The notes beneath the pieces were generated by a model. That model had not been told where the DNA came from and made no database searches. It worked only from the letters and a program-made list of their open reading frames with translations. Source: Salipiger profundus (lineage in GTDB: Bacteria; Pseudomonadota; Alphaproteobacteria; Rhodobacterales; Rhodobacteraceae). From it: a DNA stretch of 64,000 bases. The stretch is from positions 3,055,501 through 3,119,500 of the forward strand of contig NZ_CP014796.1 of assembly GCF_001969385.1 (NCBI RefSeq). The letters are read 5' to 3'. Shown here one piece after another: positions 1-7,359 of this stretch (position 1 is its first letter; each line of letters opens with the position of its first letter). The position numbers and the translations under genes were made by a program.

Positions 1-105
1 CCGCTCGGCACGATCTTCCGCGGCCTCGGACCCTTCGTCGCGATGGACGTGCTGCGCGTGGCGCTGCTGACGGCCTTCCCGGGGCTGGTGCTGCTGCTCA
101 CCTGA
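1..105 (+). CDS. TRAP transporter large permease (DctM family), C-terminal end only
   Basis: The window opens inside a gene read in frame 1 that stops at 103-105. The 34 visible residues begin PLGTIFRGLGPF and end in a hydrophobic segment followed by a short tail. This matches the last transmembrane helix of DctM-type large permeases, which form the channel subunit of TRAP uptake systems for carboxylates and related solutes in the inner membrane. Start, small permease and binding protein lie outside the window, so the substrate cannot be judged. Assignment rests on the typical PxG-IFRGxxPF motif before the final helix. Confidence 0.7.
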   Translation, partial: PLGTIFRGLGPFVAMDVLRVALLTAFPGLVLLLT

Positions 106-193
106 GCGCTCCAGCAGCTCGCCCGGGCCGCACCGGGCTTCCACCAGGCTGCAAAGTCAGTCCCGAGGCCCACCACCCGCCGCGAACGGCCAG

Positions 194-256
194 GGCTTCT
201 TCTGGCCAGAAATATTCCCGGGGGAGTCGCCGCAGGCGACGGGGGCAGCGCCCCCG
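194..256 (-). repeat. Dispersed intergenic repeat, copy A
   Basis: Read on the minus strand, this begins with hairpin GGGGGC-GCT-GCCCCC (241-255), then a second hairpin with arms GTCGCC/GGCGAC (226-240), then the core with CCCCCGGGAATATTT and CCAGAAGAAG. It fills the convergent gap between the TRAP permease and the amine oxidase and starts 11 bases after the oxidase stop, so it probably ends transcription for one or both genes. It belongs to the eight-copy family listed at 9187, 9246, 25471, 32006, 37962, 47254 and 60320. Confidence 0.8.
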
Positions 257-266
257 ACCCGCTGCC

Positions 267-1553
267 TCAGGCGCCACGCGCGCCGACGAGGTGCATCGCG
301 CTCGCGCCGGCCTCGTAGTAGCGCGCCTTGAGCCGCGTCAGGCTCTCGGCATGGGCACGGACCGGCGCGAGCGGCAGAGCGTCGGCAGTGTCGTCCAGCA
401 GCGCCCGCGCCAGCGACTGCCCGAAGATCGTGCCCGGACCGATGCCGCGCCCGGAATAGCCGAAGCAGGCATAGCCGCGCGGGCCGATCTCGGTGATCTT
501 GGGAATGTGGTCCGACGTCATCGCGATGCGCCCGCACCAGCCATGCTCGAAGGGCAGGTCGGCCGCCTCGGGAAAGAGCTCCCGGAGCTTGCGCCGCGCC
601 CAGGCGGCATGGATGCCGCCACCGGGGCCACCGAGGTCGCCCATGCCGCCGATGATCAGCCGCCCGTCCGCGTCGGTGCGGAACGACGACATCACCAGCG
701 CGGTGTCCCAGCAGCCCTCGCCCCCGGGCAGGATGCGTGCACGGAGGCTCGCGGGCAGCGGCGCGGTGGCGAACTGGCCGAAATGCACCGGCGTGTAGGC
801 CGGCGGCCGCGCGCCGGGGAAGGGTGCGTGGTAGGCGTTTGTCGCCATCAGCAGCGCGCCGGCGCGCAGGCTCTCGCCGTTGCAGGCCAGCCGCCAGCCG
901 TCGCCGTCGCGGGCAACCTCGGTGACGGGGCTCTGTTCGAAAAGCAGGGCGCCCGCATCGCGCGCGGCCCGGGCGAGCCCGCGGACATAGGCCAGCGGTT
1001 GCACCGTGCCCGCCCGCGGATCGAGGAGCGCGCCGTGCACCGCCCGGCTTCCGACCCGCCTCGCCGCCTCGCTCGCATCGAGAAGCTGCAGCGGTGCGCC
1101 ATGAGCGTTGCCTTGGCGGCAGCGCGCCTCGAGGTCGGTCATGCCCGAGGGCGCATGGGCGCAATGCAGGGTGCCGTTGCGCACCGGCTCGCAGGCGATC
1201 CCCTCACGCGCGATGAGGCCGTAGACCACGTCCGGCGCCTCGGCGAGCCGGGCGATCAGGCGCCGGCCGGCGGCGTCGCCCATCTCGGCGAGGATGTCGT
1301 CGGGCTTGAGCCAGAGCCCGGCGTTGGCGAGCCCGACGTTGCGCCCCGAGCCGCCGTATCCGATCTCCCGGGCTTCGAGCACCGCCACGCGCGCGCCGCG
1401 CCGCGCCGCCTCGAGCGCCGCCGAGCAGCCGGTGAAGCCGCCACCGATCACCGCGAGATCGACGCTCAGGCCTCGGTCGAGCGGGCCCGCCCTGAACAGT
1501 TCGCGACTGCTGCGGTGCCAGAGGGATGTGTCGGTCTCAAGGTGCGTGGTCAT
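267..1553 (-). CDS. FAD-dependent oxidoreductase, DAO family (gamma-glutamylputrescine oxidase-like)
   Basis: This 428-residue protein carries the N-terminal dinucleotide-binding motif DLAVIGGGFTG (about residues 32-42) and the ARxxARVAVLEA strand that follows, the signature of the DAO flavin oxidase fold. Later motifs GRNVGLANAG and GYSGRGIGPGT (near the C-terminus) are typical of the OrdL/PuuB branch, which oxidises amines or N-methylated amino acids to aldehyde, ammonia and hydrogen peroxide. I chose the ATG at 1553 because the family normally starts 20-40 residues before the FAD motif; the reading frame stays open further upstream but gives an arginine-rich, non-conserved extension. It is probably cytoplasmic. 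The substrate is not determined; polyamines or sarcosine-like compounds are options. Confidence 0.85.
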   Translation of the reverse strand: MTTHLETDTSLWHRSSRELFRAGPLDRGLSVDLAVIGGGFTGCSAALEAARRGARVAVLEAREIGYGGSGRNVGLANAGLWLKPDDILAEMGDAAGRRLIARLAEAPDVVYGLIAREGIACEPVRNGTLHCAHAPSGMTDLEARCRQGNAHGAPLQLLDASEAARRVGSRAVHGALLDPRAGTVQPLAYVRGLARAARDAGALLFEQSPVTEVARDGDGWRLACNGESLRAGALLMATNAYHAPFPGARPPAYTPVHFGQFATAPLPASLRARILPGGEGCWDTALVMSSFRTDADGRLIIGGMGDLGGPGGGIHAAWARRKLRELFPEAADLPFEHGWCGRIAMTSDHIPKITEIGPRGYACFGYSGRGIGPGTIFGQSLARALLDDTADALPLAPVRAHAESLTRLKARYYEAGASAMHLVGARGA

Positions 1554-1775
1554 CGCCGGTCTCTCGCTTGCGTGCAGCGCCGCGATCCCCGACTCGCGCC
1601 GGGTGAACCGCGGCATCCTGTGCCTTGATATACCGCGATTAATCCCGTCTGTCCCCGGAATTGACACGCACCCGTGGGACGCGCGCCGGCCTGCCCGGAA
1701 ATGCGGCAGGCGGGACACGCGTGCGGTGCTGGCGCCGCGCGTGCTCTTTAGCTTGAGACCCGGCGAACCAAGGCC

Positions 1776-1801
1776 CGTAGGGTGGGGTATCAACCCACCC
1801 C
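1776..1801 (+). repeat. GTAGGGTGGG-type hairpin repeat, copy 1
   Basis: Arms GGGTGGG (1780-1786) and CCCACCC (1794-1800) pair perfectly around the loop GTATCAA. It lies six bases behind the stop codon of the downstream-reading FAD dehydrogenase gene (TAG at 1806-1808, minus strand) and so probably serves as its terminator. A related copy in the opposite orientation lies at 30361-30387. Confidence 0.7.
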
Positions 1802-1805
1802 TTGC

Positions 1806-3179
1806 CTAGCCCTGACGCACCAGCTTGCCGGGGTTCAGGATGCCGAGCGGGTCGAGCGCCTGCTTGATCTCGCCCATCACGTCCCAGCCGGCGCCGTGTT
1901 CGGCCTCCATGTAGGGCAGCTTGCCCATGCCCACGCCATGCTCGCCCGTGCAGGTGCCGCCCAGCCGCAGGGCGCGTTCGGCCATGCGATGCGACAGTCG
2001 CTTCGCCTCTTCGAGTTCGGCGGGCTGGTCCGGGTCGATCAGCAGGATCGCGTGGAAGTTGCCGTCTCCCACGTGGCCGAGGATCGGCCCGGGGATCGAC
2101 CCCGCCGCGATATCGGCCTGGGTCTCCTCGACCGCGGTGGCCAGTTGCGAGATCGGCACGCACATGTCGGTCACCAGCCCCCGCGCGCCCTTGCGCGCCG
2201 CGAGTATGGCGTAATAGCCGTTGTGCCGCATCGCCCAGAGCGCCCGCCGCTCTTCTTCCCGGGTCGACCAGCGGAACGGCGAGGCGCCGTGATCGGCCAC
2301 GATCTCGGCGAAGCGTTCGGCATCCTGCGCAACGCTCTCCGGCGAGCCGTGGAACTCCACAAGCAGGTGGGGTGCCTCGGCCATCTCGAGCCCCGAGTAG
2401 GCGGTGAAGGCGCGCGCGGTGGCGGCATCGACGAACTCGATCCGGGCCATGGGAATGCCCATCTGGATCGTCTCCATCACCGCCGTGACCGCTGCGTGCA
2501 TGTCGGGGAAGGCGCAGATGCCGGCGCTCGTGGCCTCGGGGATACCGTGCAGCCGCAGGGTGAGCTCGGTCACCAGCCCCAGCGTGCCCTCGGATCCGAC
2601 CATCAGCGCGGTGAGATCGTAGCCCGCGGCGCTCTTGCGGGCTCGGGTGCCGGTGCGGATGATGCGGCCGTCGGCCAGCACCGCCTCGACCCCGAGGACG
2701 TTCTCGCGCATCGAGCCGTAGCGCACCGTCGTGGTGCCAGAGGCCCGGGTCATCGCCATGCCGCCGAGCGAGGCGTTGGCGCCGGGATCGACCGGGAAGA
2801 ACAGGCCGGTGGCGCGCAGCTCCTCGTTCAGCGCTTCGCGCGTCACGCCGGGCTGGATGGTCACGTCCATGTCGGCAGGGCGCACCTCGAGCACCTTGTT
2901 CATGCGCGTGAAGTCGACGACCACGCCGCCCTTCACCGCCAGCCCGTGGCCCTCGAGCGAGGTTCCGGCGCCCCAGCCGGTCACCGGGCAGCGATGTTCG
3001 GCGCAGATCCTTACCAGCTCCTGCACTTCGGCGGCGGTTTCGGGATAGGCGACGGCATCCGGCAGGACCGTGGGGAAATGCGACTCCGACCGCCCGTGCT
3101 GGGCACGCTCGGCATCGGACCGGCTGAGCCGCGGGCCGAGCAGCCCGGCCAGTTGATCGAGGGCGTCTGCATGGCGCAT
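1806..3179 (-). CDS. FAD-binding oxidase, D-lactate dehydrogenase (cytochrome)/GlcD family
   Basis: This 457-residue flavoprotein has the PCMH-type FAD domain in its first half (SLEGHGL, PVDPGANASLGGM and SGTTTVRYGSMRENVLG, about residues 75-165). Its second half is the FAD-oxidase C domain ending GTCTGEHGVGMGKL and LDPLGILNPGKL. Those motifs are characteristic of D-lactate dehydrogenase (cytochrome) and glycolate oxidase GlcD, which oxidise 2-hydroxy acids and pass electrons to the respiratory chain. The ATG at 3179 is preferred over an in-frame TTG at 3194 because an AAGGA ribosome-binding site lies eight bases upstream of it. A hairpin follows the stop codon. No glcE/glcF partners are adjacent, which favours a single-subunit D-lactate dehydrogenase. 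Confidence 0.88.
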   Translation of the reverse strand: MRHADALDQLAGLLGPRLSRSDAERAQHGRSESHFPTVLPDAVAYPETAAEVQELVRICAEHRCPVTGWGAGTSLEGHGLAVKGGVVVDFTRMNKVLEVRPADMDVTIQPGVTREALNEELRATGLFFPVDPGANASLGGMAMTRASGTTTVRYGSMRENVLGVEAVLADGRIIRTGTRARKSAAGYDLTALMVGSEGTLGLVTELTLRLHGIPEATSAGICAFPDMHAAVTAVMETIQMGIPMARIEFVDAATARAFTAYSGLEMAEAPHLLVEFHGSPESVAQDAERFAEIVADHGASPFRWSTREEERRALWAMRHNGYYAILAARKGARGLVTDMCVPISQLATAVEETQADIAAGSIPGPILGHVGDGNFHAILLIDPDQPAELEEAKRLSHRMAERALRLGGTCTGEHGVGMGKLPYMEAEHGAGWDVMGEIKQALDPLGILNPGKLVRQG

Positions 3180-3287
3180 GGGGAGATCCTTCAATGGGGT
3201 GCCCGCTCGCCGGACCGCGGTCGAGAGGGGAAGGCGCGGGTCGCTTTCGGCGCGACCGGCGCGGTTTCGGCTTGGCTCGAGCGCGAG

Positions 3288-3848
3288 CTAGCGTCCGCAG
3301 AGATAGCCGTAGACGGTTTCGCTCTCGCCCGGGGGCACGAACTCGATGTGATCGAGCTGGCCGCCGTAGCTGACAAGGTGGATCGGCATGATGCCGGTGG
3401 CCGCGTTGCGGACCTCGACGATCTTGCCGTTGATCCGATACTGCACCGACAGGGTGAGCCCGCCGGCGTCATGTTCGAGAAGCAGCCCGTAGTTCAGCGT
3501 CAGAGGGTTGCTGCACTCGGTCGGGGTGGTGCCGGGGCTCAGCCGCATCGGCTCGTCCCGCATCGTCCAGCGTCCGACGAGGAAGACCGGCGTGAGCGGG
3601 CGGAAGCTGTCGTAGCCCTCGAGCTCGGTGTATTCCGCAAGATAGGTGTCGAACCCCTGCGTCTGGCGCAGGATGGTCAGGTACAGCGAGCGGTTCGACT
3701 GCCGAACCTCCTCGAGGTAGGATTTCGCCCGCCCGTCCAGCAGGTGCAGGACACCGAAATAGATGACGCAGGCGACCAGCGCGATGGCGAGGCCGATGAT
3801 CTGGGCGGGTCGCAGCCGGGCGCGCGGCCAGTGTGTTGTGATCTTCAT
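3288..3848 (-). CDS. Membrane-anchored protein of unknown function
   Basis: I do not recognise this 186-residue protein. It has a short basic N-terminus, one predicted membrane helix at about residues 13-33 (IIGLAIALVACVIYFGVLHLL) and a large C-terminal part that would lie in the periplasm and is rich in beta-type sequence. Two cysteines occur (PTECSNP and the terminal YLCGR). The ATG at 3848 is preceded by GGAG seven bases upstream; an ATG at 3890 would add 14 residues. It is transcribed divergently from the chloride transporter and sits between metabolic and transport genes that do not suggest a role. Confidence 0.6.
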   Translation of the reverse strand: MKITTHWPRARLRPAQIIGLAIALVACVIYFGVLHLLDGRAKSYLEEVRQSNRSLYLTILRQTQGFDTYLAEYTELEGYDSFRPLTPVFLVGRWTMRDEPMRLSPGTTPTECSNPLTLNYGLLLEHDAGGLTLSVQYRINGKIVEVRNAATGIMPIHLVSYGGQLDHIEFVPPGESETVYGYLCGR

Positions 3849-4009
3849 GCCATGGCTCCGCGCTGATTTTCCCCTTTGTGTGCTATTCATGCCGCAGCCG
3901 GACTTTGCAAGCGGCGTTCATCGGCGTAGGCGATGGACAGCGGTTCGGTCCAGGCGGCGGCGTGCATGGCCGGACCATATACTTCGCTGCCCGAAGCCTC
4001 AATTGCCGG

Positions 4010-5806
4010 ATGAGCCAAATGACCGAAACGACAACGAACGAAAGTCTTACCTCACAGTCGATCCAGACGGATGACAACCGCCGGGTCTCGATGGTCTACC
4101 TGTCGCTGATCGCGGTGGCGATCGGGGTGGTAACCGGCATCGGTGCGATCCTGCTGCGCTATCTCATCTCGGTCATCCACAACCTCGCCTTTCTCGGCAT
4201 CTTCTCCTTCGAGCACGACGCCAACCTGCCGACGCCGCCGTCGCCCTACGGTCCCTTCGTGATCCTCGCCCCGGTCATCGGCGGGGTGATCGTTCTGTGG
4301 CTGGTGCGCACCTTTGCGCCCGAGGCCCGCGGCCACGGCGTTCCCGAGGTGATGGACGCGATCTACTATCGCGGCGGCAAGATCCGGCCCGCCGTGGTGC
4401 TGATCAAGTCGCTGGCCTCGGCGCTGTCGATCGGTTCCGGGGCGTCGGTCGGTCGCGAAGGCCCGATCATCCAGATCGGCTCGGGCATCGGCTCCGTGCT
4501 GGGGGGCGCGTTCCGGCTGCGCTCGTGGCAGGTCATCACCATGGTCGCCGCCGGGGCAGGGGCGGGCATCGCCGCCACCTTCAACACGCCGCTCGGCGCG
4601 GTGATGTTCGCCGTCGAGCTGATGCTGCCCGAGTTCAGCGCGCGCACCCTGCTGCCGGTGGTGCTTGCCACCGGCACCGCGACCTACGTGGGCCGGCTTG
4701 CCTTCGGGATGGAGCCCGCCTTCCAGATGGCGGCGCACGTGCGCCCCGATCTCTTCGTGCCGCTGTCGGTGGACATGCTGCCACTCTACGTGATCTTCGG
4801 CCTGATCGCGGGTCTCGCGGCATGGCTCTTCGTCAAGGTGCTCTACGGCTGCGAGGATCTTTTCGACGGCTGGAAGGCCAATCCCTACGTCAAGAACATC
4901 ATCGGGATGACGTCGCTCGGCGTGCTGATGTATGTCCTGCTGCTGACCACCGGCCAATATCACACCGAGAGCGTGGGCTATGCCACCATCGAGGCGATCC
5001 TGACCGGCCAGCTCTCGACGCCGGCCTTCCTGCTGCTGCTCTTCGCGCTGAAGATGATCGCCACGTCGATCTCGCTCAGCGCCGGCGCGTCGGGCGGGGT
5101 GTTCTCGCCGTCGCTGTTCCTCGGGGCGGCGCTTGGCGGGGCCTTCGGCGCGACGCTCGAGTTGCTGTTCCCGAATCTCGGCTTCCACTCGGTGACCTTC
5201 GCAGTGATCGGCATGGCGGCCATCGTCGGGGCTTCGACCGGCGCGGCGCTGACCTCGATCATGATGATCTTCGAGATGACCGGCGACTACACGATCACGG
5301 TCGCGGCGATCATCGCGGTGGTCTGCGCGCTCGGGGTGCGCCGCACGATCTCCGAGGATGACATCTACACCACGAAGCTCTCGCGCCGTGGCCACCACAT
5401 CCCGCGCGAAAGCCGGTCGCACAGCTTCTCGATCCGGATCATACGCGAGCTCATGTCGCCAGTCGTGGCGGTGTTCGAGAAGTCCGAACTGGGCAGCACC
5501 GGCGTCGTCGACACCGAGCTCGGTGAAGAGCGTGTCTATGCGGTGGTGACCGAGGGCCGCAACGTGGTCGGCATCGTCCGTGTCGATCCACAGGACCCGA
5601 CCAGGCGGCACGGCCCGATCATCGCGCCGGTGGGCTATGCACAGGAATCGAGCTTCCTGCGGGGCGCCATGACGCGCATGGCCGACCGCGGCCACGCGGC
5701 GCTTCTTGTGGTGCCCGAGAAGTCGATTCCACGCGCCGAGAACGTGATCGGCGTGCTGACCCGCGAAGCCATCGCGGACTCGGTCCTGCGCGATTACCGC
5801 AGCTGA
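4010..5806 (+). CDS. ClC-family chloride channel/transporter with C-terminal CBS-like domain
   Basis: This 598-residue polytopic membrane protein has three ClC anion-binding signatures: GHGVPEV (about 108-114), GSGASVGREGP (142-152, with the gating glutamate at E150) and GGVFSPSLFLG. About 120 residues after the last helix contain LMSPV and two weak CBS-like repeats, which in this family regulate gating by nucleotides. The retained gating glutamate points to voltage- or proton-dependent chloride movement. However, the residue matching the inner proton glutamate of E. coli ClC-ec1 is leucine (FAVELM in place of FIIEEM), so proton coupling is uncertain. The start at 4010 is chosen over 4019 by small margin. 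A 9-bp stem-loop follows the stop. Confidence 0.9.
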   Translation: MSQMTETTTNESLTSQSIQTDDNRRVSMVYLSLIAVAIGVVTGIGAILLRYLISVIHNLAFLGIFSFEHDANLPTPPSPYGPFVILAPVIGGVIVLWLVRTFAPEARGHGVPEVMDAIYYRGGKIRPAVVLIKSLASALSIGSGASVGREGPIIQIGSGIGSVLGGAFRLRSWQVITMVAAGAGAGIAATFNTPLGAVMFAVELMLPEFSARTLLPVVLATGTATYVGRLAFGMEPAFQMAAHVRPDLFVPLSVDMLPLYVIFGLIAGLAAWLFVKVLYGCEDLFDGWKANPYVKNIIGMTSLGVLMYVLLLTTGQYHTESVGYATIEAILTGQLSTPAFLLLLFALKMIATSISLSAGASGGVFSPSLFLGAALGGAFGATLELLFPNLGFHSVTFAVIGMAAIVGASTGAALTSIMMIFEMTGDYTITVAAIIAVVCALGVRRTISEDDIYTTKLSRRGHHIPRESRSHSFSIRIIRELMSPVVAVFEKSELGSTGVVDTELGEERVYAVVTEGRNVVGIVRVDPQDPTRRHGPIIAPVGYAQESSFLRGAMTRMADRGHAALLVVPEKSIPRAENVIGVLTREAIADSVLRDYRS

Positions 5807-5812
5807 CCCACG

Positions 5813-5838
5813 CTGCGCCGGGCGCATGTCCGGCGCAG
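5813..5838 (+). terminator. Stem-loop behind the chloride transporter gene
   Basis: Arms CTGCGCCGG and CCGGCGCAG pair perfectly over nine bases with an eight-base loop, seven bases after the stop codon. No uridine run follows, so it may be a processing or Rho-assisted end rather than a classic intrinsic terminator. Confidence 0.55.
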
Positions 5839-6174
5839 GCCCCTGGCGCGTTGGTGTGAAGTTCGGGCAATAAGGTTGCCTGCACCGCGATCACGGGACC
5901 ACGGCTCTCATCCAGCGCGTTGATCGGACACTCTCGGCCGACCCGGAAGGCTCGACGCCGAGAGTGGAACCCGCCTATCGCCAACGGCGCGCACTTCATC
6001 GACAAAATCAAACTGAACCGTTCGTTCCAATTTGGTGCGGCAGTCAAGCCGTGTGCGCGGATTTTTGCCGAAGCGTGTCACGCGCGCTTGGCTTTGGTTA
6101 ACCGATCGTCAAAAGATGTGACCGAGCTTCGGGCAGAACAACGAAGCAGAGCAGAACAGCATCTCGAGGGACGA
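5839..6174. other. Intergenic region between chloride transporter and CHAP lipoprotein
   Basis: No coding signal was seen here. The stretch is locally AT-richer (about 5990-6130) than its surroundings, as expected for a promoter region of the CHAP gene. Near its end TTAA-N7-TCAA (6098-6112) resembles the CtrA box TTAA-N7-TTAA with one mismatch, about 60 bases before the start codon. An inverted repeat built from CTCTCGGC and GCCGAGAG also occurs around 5932-5967. Confidence 0.4.
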
Positions 6175-6732
6175 ATGAGCGCAACCCATGCTCGCAAGGC
6201 ACGGCTCGGCCTGCCGCTACTTTGTGCAATCCTGCTGTCCACGGCGGCCTGTTCGGTCAAGGCCCCCGACATCGCCTACTCTTTCGAAGGGATCGACCTC
6301 GGTCTGCGTGCGATGGCGCTGCGCGAGGTGAAGGAACTGCAATCGCAGGGCCGTCGCGTCTGGTGCGTTCCCTTCGCCCGCAACGCGAGCGGCGTGCAGA
6401 TCCGGGGCAACGCGAACACCTGGTGGGGCAAGGCCGCCGGCACCTACGAGCGCGGCCGTCAGCCGGTGCCCGGTGCCGTCATGGCCTTCGCAGCGACGGG
6501 TGGCATGCCCATGGGGCATGTCGCCGTGGTCTCCGAGGTTGTCTCCGAGCGCGAACTGCGCGTCGACCACGCCAACTGGGAGCGCAACAAGGTCTCGCTC
6601 GGCATGTCGGTCAAGGACATCTCGGCCAACAACGACTGGTCGTCCGTGCGCGTCGAGAGCAATCCCGGGTCCTACGGCAAGGCCTACCCGATCAACGGGT
6701 TCATCTACCCGGCCAGCACGCAGATCCGGTAA
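6175..6732 (+). CDS. CHAP-domain (NlpC/P60-like) probable lipoprotein
   Basis: This 185-residue protein begins with a basic stretch and a hydrophobic signal (about residues 10-25) ending STAAC, a slightly weak lipobox with the lipidated cysteine at position 26. The body is a CHAP domain: catalytic cysteine in VWCVPFAR (C64), histidine in MGHVAVV (H115) and the polar residue in DHANWERN. CHAP enzymes cut amide bonds in peptidoglycan or glutathionyl-type substrates, so a cell-wall remodelling role at the outer membrane is likely. The ATG at 6175 follows GAGGGA at good spacing. It is monocistronic; a CtrA-like box lies upstream. Confidence 0.85.
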   Translation: MSATHARKARLGLPLLCAILLSTAACSVKAPDIAYSFEGIDLGLRAMALREVKELQSQGRRVWCVPFARNASGVQIRGNANTWWGKAAGTYERGRQPVPGAVMAFAATGGMPMGHVAVVSEVVSERELRVDHANWERNKVSLGMSVKDISANNDWSSVRVESNPGSYGKAYPINGFIYPASTQIR

Positions 6733-6956
6733 CGCTACAGCGCGCGGGACGCTTCCGCGCGACCGATGCCGGTCGCCGGGAAGGCGTGAGGTATAACGCG
6801 GTGCCCGGAGGGGCCTCGCGTGACCATTCCTGCTTCCAATGCCAGTGAAATACAGTCCCTCGCCCTGATTCCGAGCGGGAGGCTTGCGGCATCCCCCATC
6901 GCAAGCTGGATGCGGACCGCAAAGGCGCCCGCCGAACAGGTCGGCGGGGCAGGGGC

Positions 6957-7301
6957 TCAGACCTGTTCGACGGCGACCCCGTCCTGAACCTCGAAGGCAA
7001 GGTAGCCGGCGATCTCGCCCGCTTCGTCCTTCGGCGCCTCGTAGGACCACACCGCATTGTCGTAGCTCCGGCTCTTCGAGGCGATGTTGAAGTATGTCGC
7101 CTCGCCGATGTGCTGGTTGACGGTGCGGTAATCGGACGGCTCGAGAAACGCCGTGGCGATGTCGTCGCGCGGGAAGTAGATCACGCCGGGCATGTCGCCC
7201 TCGGTCAGCTCGAGCGCGCGCCCGCTCTCGCCCAGAACGGCGCCGCCGGCGCGGATGACCCAGGTGCCCTCGGCCGGACGGATGGTAATGTGTTTCAGCA
7301 T
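6957..7301 (-). CDS. DUF427 domain protein
   Basis: This 114-residue protein matches the DUF427 family over its full length: GTWVIRAGGAVLGES near the N-terminus, VIYFPRDDI, and the YDNAVWSYEAP segment about two-thirds along. The family forms a small beta-rich fold of unknown function and is common in alphaproteobacteria and actinobacteria. The ATG at 7301 has the strong site GGGGAGAG seven bases upstream. The gene follows an aminopeptidase P gene in the same direction, 58 bases away, so the two may be co-transcribed, but nothing links their roles. Confidence 0.8.
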   Translation of the reverse strand: MLKHITIRPAEGTWVIRAGGAVLGESGRALELTEGDMPGVIYFPRDDIATAFLEPSDYRTVNQHIGEATYFNIASKSRSYDNAVWSYEAPKDEAGEIAGYLAFEVQDGVAVEQV

Positions 7302-7359
7302 ATGCTCTCTCCCCGTATGATCACGGATCATATATCAGCCGCGTTGCGACAGTCCTGTG

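Noticed and set aside
241..255. GGGGGC/GCCCCC hairpins as isolated intrinsic terminators
   Set aside because: They recur as part of a larger repeat with a conserved core and lack a uridine run, so they are better described as parts of that repeat family.
1782..3866. Plus-strand open frame of 694 codons opposite the D-lactate dehydrogenase-type gene
   Set aside because: It is a shadow of a well-conserved flavoprotein on the other strand. The same applies to 16116-18509, 38707-40611, 41659-43569 and 56491-58245.
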